Source of the DNA: Streptomyces griseorubiginosus
Lineage (GTDB): Bacteria; Actinomycetota; Actinomycetes; Streptomycetales; Streptomycetaceae
Length of the DNA: 40,327 bases
Reading direction: 5' to 3'
Assembly (NCBI RefSeq): GCF_017614965.1
Contig: NZ_WVUG01000047.1
Span: forward strand, 1 to 40,327
Shown here: positions 17,288-25,794 of the stretch, one piece after another
Position numbering within the stretch: the stretch's first letter is position 1
Layout: each line of letters begins with the position of its first letter
Program-made: the position numbers and the translations under genes
Notes under the pieces: model-generated
The model's database searches: none
Told to the model about the DNA's origin: nothing
What the model saw: the letters and a program-made list of their open reading frames with translations, nothing else

Positions 17288-17668
17288 GTGACCATCGATA
17301 CTCTTCACGGTCCCTGGGCCTGGGCCCCGAAGGCCCGTTACGCGCAAGCGGCCCGGGCCGGCGGGCTCATCTTCACCGGGGGCATCGGACCCTTCGGCGA
17401 CCAGGGCAAGCTGATCGCCCCCTTCGGGGCCGGTTTGGCGAACACCGCCAGCAGGAACGTGTACGTGTCCGACATGGACGTCTACCGCGAGTTCGAGGCC
17501 GTACGTCAGGAGATCCTTACTGCTCCCCATCCTGCCTCCACGGTGGTGAAGGCAGGCCTGCTGCCCGACGGCATGCGCATCGAGATCAACGCGGTCGCGC
17601 GTGCCGAGGCGAGCCGTGTCGAGGCCGACATGCTCGCCGATGGGCCGCCCGGGTCCCAGGGGGAGTGA
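17288..17668 (+). CDS. RidA/YjgF-like protein, possibly with an internal deletion
   Basis: The protein matches the RidA (YjgF/UK114) family, whose members hydrolyse reactive enamine/imine intermediates formed by amine or amino-acid oxidation. Recognisable segments are YAQAARAGGLIFTGGIGPFG, RNVYVSDMDVYREFEAV and GMRIEINAVAR. Between the second and third of the usual segments about 30 residues appear to be missing: the helix with the EAQ...NL motif is absent, in frame. The Arg that defines active RidA deaminases (PAR) is Ser here (PAST). So the product may be inactive or a diverged paralogue. GTG 17288 with GGAAG 7 bases upstream is chosen; ATG 17249 in the same frame is possible. It is divergent from PucR and first in the amine cluster. 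Confidence 0.6.
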   Translation: MTIDTLHGPWAWAPKARYAQAARAGGLIFTGGIGPFGDQGKLIAPFGAGLANTASRNVYVSDMDVYREFEAVRQEILTAPHPASTVVKAGLLPDGMRIEINAVARAEASRVEADMLADGPPGSQGE

Positions 17669-17670
17669 GC

Positions 17671-17790
17671 ATGGCCGTCATCGATTCCCGCGACGACGCC
17701 GCGAGGGCACACGGCCCGACCGTGCTCATCGACGCCGCCATCGCTGCAGCGCACCCTGCTCTGCGCCCTGCGGCGGCGCCCGGTCCCTGA
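17671..17790 (+). CDS. short open frame of unknown nature
   Basis: A 39-codon frame starts at ATG 17671, two bases after the RidA-like stop, with GGGGGAG just upstream. It is Ala/Pro-rich after HGPTVLIDAAIA and matches no family I recognise. It ends where the APC-permease relic begins. It may be the start of a lost gene that the permease fragment now interrupts, or no gene at all. Confidence 0.2.
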   Translation: MAVIDSRDDAARAHGPTVLIDAAIAAAHPALRPAAAPGP

Positions 17791-18010
17791 TGTCCCCCGC
17801 CCTGACGAGGCAGAACCCCCGCGCAGGATCACCCGTGACATCGGTCCTCGTCTGCTCGGTGAGCTACGCCCCTGTTCAGCCTGGGCGACTTCACCGACCT
17901 CGTCGTCCTGGACGTCTTCCTGATCAACCTGCTGCCTCTGGTCAACCTGGCCGCGCTGATCGCCCTGCGTGTGGCTGGTCGGCGGCACTCTGCGCCTGTC
18001 CAAGCTCGCC
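17780..18010 (+). pseudogene. APC amino-acid permease relic
   Basis: Two frames together read like an internal stretch of an APC-superfamily amino-acid permease. The first has PALTRQNPRAGSPVTSVLVC, the usual loop and helix. After one extra C near 17870 the next frame continues LFSLGDFTDLVVLDVFLINL and LVNLAALIALRV. Everything before and the last helices are missing. An intact APC permease gene lies about 3.7 kb further right, so this may be the remains of a second transporter of the same amine cluster. Nothing recognisable follows until the ribosome-binding site at 18124. Confidence 0.65.
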
Positions 18011-18137
18011 TGCCTTCCCGTCGGCAAGTACCGCCGACGTAATCCCCTCACCACCAGGTTCTACGAGCCAGTGGCTTCCTGACCACCGCGTCCAGGAGCC
18101 AGTCCCGTCCCGCCCCTTCGTACGAGGAGAATCCAAG

Positions 18138-19457
18138 ATGACCAGGCATGACGTGATCGTGATCGGGGCCGGACTCGCCGGTCTCAGCGCGGCCCGCGAC
18201 CTGGCCGGGGCGGGAACCGACGTCCTCGTCCTGGAGGCCAGGGCCAGGGCCGGCGGCCGAGTCGAGCAGACCACCACCGGCGACGGCCGCACCGTCCAAC
18301 TGGGCGGAGAGATCATCGGGACCTTCCACACCGCCTACCGCGAACTCGCCCTCGAGCTGGGCCTCACGCTCGGTCCCACCTTCACCGCCAGCCAGGGCGA
18401 GCTGTCGTGGATCCTGTCCGGCAGGCGCGTCACCGGCGACGACATGCCCTGGATGAGCGGCTCGGACCGACGCTGCTACGACGAGGTCGAGAAGCAGTAC
18501 GCCAAGCTCGCCGCAACCGTCGACCCGGACGACCCCTGGAGCCATCCCGATGCTGTTGCCCTCGACCGTCTGTCGCTGGGGGACTGGCTGCGATCGGTGG
18601 GTGCGACACCCGCCGTCGTGCGGGCCCTGGAACTCGCGCACCTCGCCCTCGCCGTCGAATCCGTCGAGCGCACCTCCCTCCTCGCCGACCTGCGCAAGGA
18701 GTCAGCCGCCGGAGCGGAAGGCTTCTACAACTACGACACATGGGAGAACGAGCGAGTCCTGGAGGGCTCCGCGTCCGTCGCACTGCGCATGGCCGACGAA
18801 CTCGGATCCCGTATCCGCTACAGCAGCCCGGTGCGCGCCGTCGATGTCCAGGCAGGGCGAGTCGACGTGACCCTGACCAGCGGCGAACGGATGCGGTGCT
18901 GCGACGTCGTGTGCGCGATCCCCGCCGGACCGCTGCGCCAGCTCCACATCAGCGGTGTCAGCCGGGACAAGCTCGCCTCCCTGACCCGGCAGCGGCACGC
19001 TCTGGCCACCAAGTTCGTCGCCGTCTACCAACACTCCTTCTGGGAGGACGCGAACCTCGACGGCACCAGCTACATGGAGCACAACCTTCTCGGCGGCACC
19101 TGGGCCCAGAACGACGGTGTCATGTCCGGGCTGGTGCCGCCGGAGCGCCTTGGCGCCTACCTGGCGACCCCCGAGCACCTGCGGCAGGAAAAGCTCCTCA
19201 ACGAAGTCGCCGACGCATTCGGCCCCCAAGCGGCCCGTCCCCTCGGCGCCTACTTGCGGAACTGGGCAACCGATCCCTGGACGCAGGGCTACGTGACCGC
19301 CTGGCACCCCGGAGACGTCACCGCGGTCGGACCGCTCCACGGTCGGCACGAACCCCCGTTCTACGTCTGCGGTTCGGACCAATGGGTCTGCGGCTACATG
19401 GAAGGCGCCGTGCGCACTGGTCGCGGGGCGGCACGCCAGCTGATCGCCGCGCAGTGA
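18138..19457 (+). CDS. flavin monoamine oxidase family protein (first copy)
   Basis: A 439-residue FAD enzyme of the monoamine/polyamine/L-amino-acid oxidase family. Such enzymes oxidise an amine to an imine, which hydrolyses to an aldehyde plus ammonia, with hydrogen peroxide as by-product. The dinucleotide fold is VIVIGAGLAGLSAARDLA with the ribose-binding Glu in LEARARAGGRV, and the C-terminal flavin motif is GYMEGAVRTGRGAARQL. The Cys that carries covalent FAD in mammalian MAO is not present (the segment reads QGYVTAWHPG), so FAD should be bound non-covalently. No signal peptide is seen. ATG 18138 has GAGGAGA 7 bases upstream, so the longer open frame is not used. A cupin gene follows after 56 bases. 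Confidence 0.9.
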   Translation: MTRHDVIVIGAGLAGLSAARDLAGAGTDVLVLEARARAGGRVEQTTTGDGRTVQLGGEIIGTFHTAYRELALELGLTLGPTFTASQGELSWILSGRRVTGDDMPWMSGSDRRCYDEVEKQYAKLAATVDPDDPWSHPDAVALDRLSLGDWLRSVGATPAVVRALELAHLALAVESVERTSLLADLRKESAAGAEGFYNYDTWENERVLEGSASVALRMADELGSRIRYSSPVRAVDVQAGRVDVTLTSGERMRCCDVVCAIPAGPLRQLHISGVSRDKLASLTRQRHALATKFVAVYQHSFWEDANLDGTSYMEHNLLGGTWAQNDGVMSGLVPPERLGAYLATPEHLRQEKLLNEVADAFGPQAARPLGAYLRNWATDPWTQGYVTAWHPGDVTAVGPLHGRHEPPFYVCGSDQWVCGYMEGAVRTGRGAARQLIAAQ

Positions 19458-19513
19458 CGGGCCGGCAGGCGATCTCGCGGACAACAAGTAACGCATCGGA
19501 CCAGAGGAACGAC

Positions 19514-19879
19514 ATGCCGAAGATCACCAAGATCCCCCGTACCGAGGACGTGCTCGCCGAGATGCGGCCGAGTCACTACGTCACGGCGCAAGCGCTGCGC
19601 AGCGGCAGCCCGAACGAGCAGGAGTCGAATCATCTGACCAGCTTTGACGGCCGCTTCAGCGTCGGCACGTGGCGAGCGGAACCGTACTCCGAGTACATCG
19701 ACTCGTACCCGGGAGACGAGTACACCCGGATCCTGGAAGGACGCGTCACCCTCATCGGAGACGACGGTGAGACCCGCACCTTCGCCGGCGGCGACGCCTT
19801 CGTCATCGCCGCCGGCTGGCGCGGCGAGTACCGCGTGGACGAGACCCTGCTGAAGCAGTTCGCGTTCTACTACTCCTGA
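19514..19879 (+). CDS. small single-domain cupin (cupin_3/EutQ-like)
   Basis: A 121-residue single-domain cupin. The barrel signature is weak on metal ligands: YPGDEYTRILEGRVTLIGDDG replaces the usual HxHxE pattern, while the second half GGDAFVIAAGWRGEY fits the cupin_3 group. This group includes EutQ-like proteins and domains near amine or ureido-compound genes, and many have no proven activity. It lies between two flavin amine oxidases and probably works on, or senses, the same compound. ATG 19514 is preceded by AGAGGA. A possible terminator hairpin follows at 19950. Confidence 0.75.
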   Translation: MPKITKIPRTEDVLAEMRPSHYVTAQALRSGSPNEQESNHLTSFDGRFSVGTWRAEPYSEYIDSYPGDEYTRILEGRVTLIGDDGETRTFAGGDAFVIAAGWRGEYRVDETLLKQFAFYYS

Positions 19880-20282
19880 CTCGCGACACGGCCGGCACAG
19901 TTACCCCTGGCGACGGCGGAAACACAGACCCGCGCCCCCCATACCCTTTGGCCTCCGCGAGACCGGAGGCCGGGGAGGCAGCCACCGGACCCGCCTGTCT
20001 CCCGCTCCCTGGGCTGCCATCCCACACCGGACAGCGATCACGTATCGGGAACTCGCTCGCGAGATGCGCTGCGAGTGCTCCGGGACCACCCCGACGGCTG
20101 CGAGACCGTCGATCACCGGCCGGGCCGGTGTGGTCGACGGCCCTGGCGCGCAGCGGCTGCTGCCCCACCTCCCGCCACCCTCACCGGAGTGCACCTGCCC
20201 ACCACGACGCCCGGATCCGATCTCACCGCACAGCAAGGCCGCACCGCCGCACCCGCGGCGGCCCGAAGAGAGGAAGCGCATC
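19880..20282. other. spacer between cupin and second amine oxidase
   Basis: About 400 bases without a recognisable gene. It contains the hairpin at 19950-19971, listed separately. The rest has short frames on both strands with no family motif, so it may be a degraded gene or a long leader. GAGAGGAAG just before 20283 is the ribosome-binding site of the next gene. Confidence 0.45.
19950..19971 (+). terminator. candidate terminator hairpin after the cupin gene
   Basis: The sequence GGCCTCCG, a 6-base loop CGAGAC and CGGAGGCC form a perfect 8-base stem about 70 bases after the cupin stop codon. There is no T-run. It could end the oxidase-cupin transcript, which would make the second oxidase a separate unit. 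Confidence 0.5.
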
Positions 20283-21557
20283 ATGGCAACTGACACCCTG
20301 TCGGAGACGACCGGCGGACGCGTGTGCGTCATCGGCGCGGGCCTGGCCGGACTGGCCGCCGCCACCCTGCTGGCCGACAGCGGTCGCGCGGTCACGGTGT
20401 TGGAGGCCCGCGACCGCGTCGGCGGCAGGGTCTGGTCCGAACGCCTCGATACACCGCTGGGCGCCGCCGTCATCGAGCGAGGCGCCGAGTTCGTCCTCGA
20501 CGGCTACACCGCCTTCGGCGAACTTCTGGCCGCCACCGGCCTGCGCCTGGCCGACACGGGCATGAGCTACTACATACGCCACCCCGCCGACCTGCCGGCA
20601 GTGACGGTCGATCAGATCGCTGCGGTGGGTGCCCAGGCTGCCAAGCTCGCCGCCGAGCGTCCCGAATTGACCACTGCCCTGGCCGCCATCGAGGCCACCG
20701 GCGCCGACGAGGACGTCCGCCGGGTGCTGCAGGCCCGCGTGGAGATCTCGGCCGCGGCCCGCGCCGATGCCGTCCGCGCCGACATCTTCGAACACGTAGG
20801 CTCCTTCAAGCAGTTGCCCAGTTGGCGGGTGGCCGGCGGCAACCAGCGACTGCCGCTGGAGCTCGCCGAACGCCTCGGCGACCAGGTCCGACTCGGGGTG
20901 ACCGTCACCACCGTCGAACAGTCGCACGGCCCGCACGGCCCTGCCGGACTGGTGCTGGTCCGCAGCGATGCCGGCGAGGAACTCTACGACGCAGCGGTGG
21001 TGGCGCTGCCGCTGGCCGTGCTGCGGGCCGGCCGGGTCAGGGTGCCGATGCCCGACTGGAAGCGGCAGGCGCTGGAAACCCTGGTGCCCGGCGATGCCTG
21101 CAAGTGGCACCTGCCGCTGGCTGAACGGCCCAAGACCAGCGCCGTGATGTCCGCGCAGGGCAGGTTCTGGAGCTGGACCGCCCGCGAGGGCAGCGGCGAG
21201 GTCGCCCCCGTCCTGAACGCGTTCATGGGCTCGGCGGACGCCATCGCGGCGCACCGTGTTCTCGACAGCCCGGAGACGGAGGGCTGGAGCGAGCAGTTGC
21301 GCGCCACCCGGCCGGGGCTGCTCGAGGCGGACGGCGCCGAGCCGTTGATCACCCGGTGGCCCGCCGACCCGTTCGCCCTGGGCGCGTACACCTCCCAGCC
21401 GGCCAACCCCGCCGCCGACGTCGACGCGATCCAGGCCCCTGTCGGCGCCGTGCACTTCGCAGGCGAGTACGCCGACACCAGCTACATGGGCCTGATGGAG
21501 GGAGCGATCCGCAGCGGACAGCGCGCCGCCCGGCAGCTTTTGACCGACGGAGCCTGA
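20283..21557 (+). CDS. flavin monoamine oxidase family protein (second copy)
   Basis: A 424-residue FAD-dependent amine oxidase, clearly different from the one at 18138. The FAD fold reads VCVIGAGLAGLAAATLLADS with LEARDRVGGRVW, and the C-terminal motif is HFAGEYADTSYMGLMEGAIRSG. The segment RWPADPFALGAYTS is the usual substrate-side loop of polyamine- and monoamine-oxidase relatives. No covalent-FAD Cys or secretion signal is visible. The long insert rich in Ala and Glu (VGAQAAKLAAERPELTTAL) has no clear counterpart in the first oxidase. It is followed by an APC permease gene, so import and oxidation of an amine or amino acid are probably coupled. The exact substrate is unknown. Confidence 0.9.
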   Translation: MATDTLSETTGGRVCVIGAGLAGLAAATLLADSGRAVTVLEARDRVGGRVWSERLDTPLGAAVIERGAEFVLDGYTAFGELLAATGLRLADTGMSYYIRHPADLPAVTVDQIAAVGAQAAKLAAERPELTTALAAIEATGADEDVRRVLQARVEISAAARADAVRADIFEHVGSFKQLPSWRVAGGNQRLPLELAERLGDQVRLGVTVTTVEQSHGPHGPAGLVLVRSDAGEELYDAAVVALPLAVLRAGRVRVPMPDWKRQALETLVPGDACKWHLPLAERPKTSAVMSAQGRFWSWTAREGSGEVAPVLNAFMGSADAIAAHRVLDSPETEGWSEQLRATRPGLLEADGAEPLITRWPADPFALGAYTSQPANPAADVDAIQAPVGAVHFAGEYADTSYMGLMEGAIRSGQRAARQLLTDGA

Positions 21558-21701
21558 CGAACCGCGACCAGCGTCGTGGTACTCACCGCGGCCAGTCGCG
21601 TCCCCTACACCCACATGTGCCCGGGCCGACAAGAGTGCCAACCAAGGCCTGAGCCCGTCCTGTCCGCGCAGCCTCCGTCTCTCCCACCCTCAGGAGCGCC
21701 C

Positions 21702-23231
21702 GTGTCAACGGAGACCGAGCACCACCATCCCGCCGACCCGGCGGGACCCGACACCGACAGCGCCGTACAGAAAGCCAAACTGCGCAAGCACTTCGGTCGC
21801 AGCGACATCTTCTTCTTCCTCGTCTGCACCCTGGTGGGCGTGGACGGCCTGGGCACCCTGGCCACCCAGGGCGGTGCCGGCTTCACGTGGCTGCTGATCT
21901 GCGTCGCTGTTTTCGCGGTGCCCTCCGCCATGCTGCTGGCCGAACTCGGGGCCGCCTGGACCGACGAGGGCGGCGCATACATATGGGTCCGCACCGCCTT
22001 CGGACAGATGCCCGCCGCCATCACCAACGTCTTCTACTGGGTCAGCAACCCGGTGTGGATGGGCGGCACACTGGTCAGCACCGCCATCGGCGGCATCGTC
22101 GTGTTCTTCGGCGGCGGTGGTTGGTCCCGGCCCGCCACCTACGCCTTCGGCCTGGCGTTCATCTGGACCGGCGTGCTGCTGTGCGTTTACTCCTTCCGGG
22201 TCGGCAAATGGATCGCCACGATCGGCGCGATCGCCCGGTTCGCACTCCTGGGCGTCTTCGTCCTGGTTGTCTTCGCCTACGGGCTGCAGCACGGCTTCCA
22301 CGGTCCGGGCATCGGCGACTACGTGCCCACCTACCCCAGCTTCGTGCTGCTGGTGCCGCTGATCCTGTTCAGCCTGGTCGGCTTCGAACTACCCAGCTCC
22401 GCCGGGGACGAGATGAAGGACGCCACCCGGGACGTACCCGCCGGCATCGCCAAGTCCGTTGTGACCGCCACCGTGTTGTACGGACTGCCGGTGCTGGGCA
22501 TTCTGCTGGTCCTGCCCTCCAGTCAGGCGACCGGCCTGGCCGGCTTCCCCGACGCCTTCCGCCAGGCGTTGACCGCCCTCGGCGGCCACGTCTCCACCGC
22601 CGCCGACGGCACGGTGACGGCGCACCTGTCGGGCCTCGGCACGGTCGTCGGCTGGGTGATGGGTCTGCTGGTGGTGGTCGTCGCCTTCACCTCGGGCCTC
22701 GCCTGGCTCATGGGCTCGGACAGGACGTTGGCGGTGTCCTGCTACGACGGCGCGGGTCCGAAGGCGCTGGGCGTCTTCTCCGAGCGCTTCGGCACCCCGG
22801 TCCGGGTCAACCTTCTCTCCGGGGTGGTGTCCACCGCCGTACTGGTGGCCGGGACGGAGATCACGGGCGGCAACATCTACAAGTTCTTTCAGGCCGAGTT
22901 GAACCTGACCGTGTCCACCACGCTCATCTCCTACCTCTGCATCTTCCCCGTGGCCTGGCGCCTGCGCCGTACCCGGCCGCAGCAGCCGCGCCCCTACCGG
23001 GCCCCGCGCGTAGGGCTCCTGACGACACTGTCCGTGAGTACCGCAGCCTTCTGCACCGCGCAGGTGTTCTTCCCTGGCCTCGGCATCCACTGGTTCGGCG
23101 ACGACTTCCGACCCGACGGCTGGGCGGTACATGAGAAATGGACGTACCTGCTCACTGAATTGGTGCCGGTGACCGCCTTCGTCCTGCTGGGCGTGGCCTT
23201 CTGGGCCGTCGGCCGCCGCCGCAGCATCTGA
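21702..23231 (+). CDS. APC-superfamily amino acid/amine permease
   Basis: A 509-residue cytoplasmic-membrane transporter with about 12 hydrophobic helices. The first begins FFFLVCTLVGVDGLGTLATQ, and the family loop LAELGAAWTDEGGAYIWVRTAFG (first half) confirms the APC/glutamate-GABA-antiporter-like group. VGFELPSSAGDEMKDATRDVP is the conserved helix-6 region. GTG 21702 is chosen because CAGGAG lies 5 bases before it; an earlier in-frame start would add a poorly conserved leader. It follows the second amine oxidase by 144 bases. It probably brings in the amine or amino acid used by the surrounding enzymes. Confidence 0.9.
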   Translation: MSTETEHHHPADPAGPDTDSAVQKAKLRKHFGRSDIFFFLVCTLVGVDGLGTLATQGGAGFTWLLICVAVFAVPSAMLLAELGAAWTDEGGAYIWVRTAFGQMPAAITNVFYWVSNPVWMGGTLVSTAIGGIVVFFGGGGWSRPATYAFGLAFIWTGVLLCVYSFRVGKWIATIGAIARFALLGVFVLVVFAYGLQHGFHGPGIGDYVPTYPSFVLLVPLILFSLVGFELPSSAGDEMKDATRDVPAGIAKSVVTATVLYGLPVLGILLVLPSSQATGLAGFPDAFRQALTALGGHVSTAADGTVTAHLSGLGTVVGWVMGLLVVVVAFTSGLAWLMGSDRTLAVSCYDGAGPKALGVFSERFGTPVRVNLLSGVVSTAVLVAGTEITGGNIYKFFQAELNLTVSTTLISYLCIFPVAWRLRRTRPQQPRPYRAPRVGLLTTLSVSTAAFCTAQVFFPGLGIHWFGDDFRPDGWAVHEKWTYLLTELVPVTAFVLLGVAFWAVGRRRSI

Positions 23232-23608
23232 GCTGCATCAGCAAGGGAGACTCCATCGGCATCCCAACCGGATTCGAAGAGCCACCAGGGGGCGCGGCGG
23301 GGTTTCCGGGAGCCTCGGCATGCCCGTCACCGCCGCAATCCGCTCGTTGTGGCATCGATCGTGCAACGGCCCTGGTCGTTGGGTGGTGGCGGGCCGGCTC
23401 GTACGGCGGGTCGTCCGATCCGGTCGCCGGCGAAGCATCCCGCCATCGTCTCCTGGCGGTATGTCAGGCCGAGTTCCGACTCCCTGGGGGGCGGGGCCCG
23501 GCCCTTTCGCTTACGGGGACCTTGCCCCGCGGAAATCTTCCCGTAACGCCCAGCCTGTCTACTCGTGTGCAACATTGATTCACCACAGTGGACACTCAAG
23601 GAGGGCCC
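23232..23608. other. promoter region of the glutamylamide synthetase block
   Basis: A gene-free spacer of about 380 bases. Two symmetric elements lie just before the first gene. The stretch 23567-23586 follows the pattern GTGnnnnATnnATnnnnCAC, and the overlapping CCAC-A-GTGG (23583-23591) is a perfect 9-base dyad. Either may be an operator, perhaps for the XRE-cupin regulator at the far end of the block. The strong ribosome-binding site AAGGAGGG (23598-23605) serves the gene at 23609. Confidence 0.4.
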
Positions 23609-24925
23609 ATGGTGGCCGTCGCCCCCGATCTCGCCGAACTGGTCCGCGCCGACGGCGTCGAGTTCGTTCTCGCCGTCTTCGTCGACCTCACCGGCAAGCC
23701 GTGCGCCAAGCTCGTCCCGGCCCAGGCCGTCGAGGAACTCCGCGACGAGGGCGTCGGGTTCGCCGGCTACGCGGCCGGCGCTCTCGGTCAGCAGCCCAGC
23801 GACCCCGATGTCATCGCCCGCCCGGATGCTCGCTCGTTCACGCCCGTCCCGTTCGTCAAGCCGGGCCTCGCCCTGGTCCACTGCGACCCCTACGTGGAGG
23901 GCGAGCCCTGGCCCTACGCGCCGCGCGTCATCCTGCGCGGACTGCTGCAGCGGGCCGCGGCTCAGGGGCTGTCGATGTCGGTGGGCGCCGAGGTCGAGTA
24001 CTTCCTCGTCCAGCGCGACGAGCACGGCGTGCTCAGTGTCGCCGATGCCAGGGACATCGCCGCCCGGCCCTGTTACGACGCTCGCGGGCTGACCCGCATG
24101 TACGACCACCTCACCGCCGTCTCCAGCGCCATGAACGCGCTCGGCTGGGGCAACTACGCCAACGACCACGAGGACGGCAACGGCCAGTTCGAGCAGAACT
24201 TCCGGCATGCCGACGCCCTCACCACCGCCGACCGGGTCGTCACCCTGCGCTATTTGGTGTCGGTGCTGGCCGAACAGAGAGGTATGACGGCCACGTTCAT
24301 GCCGAAGCCGTTCACCGACCGCACCGGCACCGGCATGCACCTGCACATGTCGCTGTGGCGGGGCGAGGAGCCTGCTTTCCCCGACTCCGCCGACGGACGC
24401 GGTCTCGGCCTGTCCTCCCTCGCCTACTCGTTCGTCGCGGGGATCGTCGAACACGCGCGGGCACTGCAGGCCGTCATCGCGCCGACGGTCAACTCCTACA
24501 AGCGGACGGGTGCCCTCTCCACTCGCTCGGGCGCCACCTGGTCACCGCGTCTGGCCAGTTACGGCGGCAACGACCGCACCCACTTCGTTCGCGTCCCCGA
24601 CGGCAACCGCATCGAACTGCGCGGCGGGGACGGTGCCGCGAATCCCTACCTCGCCGCTGCCGCCGCCCTCGCCGCCGGACTCGACGGCATAGAGCGCGGC
24701 CTCGACCCGGGTGAGCCCGGCGCGGCCGGCAAGGGCCCGGAACTGCCGCCGACCCTGCTGCATGCCGTCGAGGCGCTTCAGGCGGACGACGTGATCAGCG
24801 GCGCCTTGGACGCGGCCGGTCCCGGCGTGAGCCGGTACTTCGCCGACCTCAAGCGCGAGGAGTTCTTCGAATGGCACGCCACGGTCGGCGCCTGGGAGCT
24901 CGACCGCTATCTGACCGCATTCTGA
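23609..24925 (+). CDS. GlnA-type gamma-glutamylamide synthetase (GmaS-like, type III GS)
   Basis: A 438-residue member of the glutamine synthetase superfamily, which joins an amine to the gamma-carboxyl of glutamate using ATP. It is close to GmaS/GlnT, which makes gamma-glutamylmethylamide. Metal and substrate residues seen are Glu128 and Glu130 (GAEVEYF), Glu195 (NGQFEQNF), and His244/His246 (GMHLHMSLW), followed by the Arg loop NSYKR and RIELRGGDGAANPYLA. The HLHMS form instead of HVHQS and the absence of an adenylylation-site motif separate it from ordinary GlnA. It is first in a tight block with split glutamate synthase modules, the order known from the N-methylglutamate pathway. A gamma-glutamylpolyamine or ethanolamide synthetase role is the alternative. 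ATG 23609 is chosen for its AAGGAGGG site. Confidence 0.85.
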   Translation: MVAVAPDLAELVRADGVEFVLAVFVDLTGKPCAKLVPAQAVEELRDEGVGFAGYAAGALGQQPSDPDVIARPDARSFTPVPFVKPGLALVHCDPYVEGEPWPYAPRVILRGLLQRAAAQGLSMSVGAEVEYFLVQRDEHGVLSVADARDIAARPCYDARGLTRMYDHLTAVSSAMNALGWGNYANDHEDGNGQFEQNFRHADALTTADRVVTLRYLVSVLAEQRGMTATFMPKPFTDRTGTGMHLHMSLWRGEEPAFPDSADGRGLGLSSLAYSFVAGIVEHARALQAVIAPTVNSYKRTGALSTRSGATWSPRLASYGGNDRTHFVRVPDGNRIELRGGDGAANPYLAAAAALAAGLDGIERGLDPGEPGAAGKGPELPPTLLHAVEALQADDVISGALDAAGPGVSRYFADLKREEFFEWHATVGAWELDRYLTAF

Positions 24926-24936
24926 AGGGACGTGAG

Positions 24937-25794
24937 ATGTGCGGAATCGTGGGGCTCCATCTGCGGGGGCCCGCACTGGAACCACGGCTCGGCGAGTTGC
25001 TGGGCGCGATGCTCGGGCAGGTCGTCGAGCGGGGACCGGACTCTGCGGGGGTCGCCGTCTACGGCGACCCGCGGCTGTCCCCGCCCGGACGCAGCGTCGT
25101 GTCGCTGCTGGGCACCTCCATGGCCGAGGTGGAGGCCGCGCTACCGGGAGCGGTGGCCATCGACGCCGCCGCCACGACCGTGGTGCACGCGGAGGTGGAG
25201 CAGCTCAGGAGTGTGCTTCCCGAGGCCACGGTCGTCGGCTCCGGCGAGGGATGCGCCGTACTCAAAGGCGTCGGGACTGCACTGCAGTTGGCGGAGTCGT
25301 TCGGGCTCGCGTCCGTCACCGGCTGGCAGGGCGTCGGACACACCCGCATGGCCACGGAGTCCGCCGTGACGCCCGAAGGCGCCCACCCGTTCTCCGTCGG
25401 CCCCGGCCAGTGCTTCGTCCACAACGGCTCCTTCGCCAACCACGCCACCATCCGCCGGGAGCTGCGGGCCCAGGGCGTCGCGTTCGACAGCGAGAACGAC
25501 TCCGAGGTAGGCGCCCGCTTCATCGCCCACCAGCTGGCGCAGGGTGCCGACCTGGAGAAGGCGCTGAGGCTGCTGTGCGAGCGGTTCGACGGCTTCTACA
25601 CCCTCCTGGTGTCCACGAACGACTCCTTCGCGGTCGTCCGGGACGCCATCGCCTGCAAGCCGGCTCTGGTCGCCGAGACCGAGGAATGGGTGGCGATGGC
25701 CTCCGAGTACCGGGCGCTGGACGTCCTGCCGGGCGTCGAGAACGCCCGCATCTTCGAACCCGAGCCGGAAGTGGTGTACGTATGGCGACGCTGA
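24937..25794 (+). CDS. class II glutamine amidotransferase (MgsA/GlxB-like)
   Basis: A 285-residue stand-alone Ntn-type glutaminase domain. Cys2 becomes the N-terminal nucleophile after Met removal (MCGIVGLH). Other conserved pieces are ERGPDSAGVAVY, VGHTRMATES, CFVHNGSFANH and the substrate Asp in ENDSEVGARF. Full-length glutamate synthase carries this domain fused to the rest; here the subunits are split, as in N-methylglutamate synthase (MgsABC) and the Glx proteins. It lies 11 bases after the GmaS-like gene, and its end overlaps the GXGXG gene by 13 bases, so co-translation is likely. It may release the amine, or ammonia, from a gamma-glutamylamide for transfer to the FMN subunit. Confidence 0.88.
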   Translation: MCGIVGLHLRGPALEPRLGELLGAMLGQVVERGPDSAGVAVYGDPRLSPPGRSVVSLLGTSMAEVEAALPGAVAIDAAATTVVHAEVEQLRSVLPEATVVGSGEGCAVLKGVGTALQLAESFGLASVTGWQGVGHTRMATESAVTPEGAHPFSVGPGQCFVHNGSFANHATIRRELRAQGVAFDSENDSEVGARFIAHQLAQGADLEKALRLLCERFDGFYTLLVSTNDSFAVVRDAIACKPALVAETEEWVAMASEYRALDVLPGVENARIFEPEPEVVYVWRR

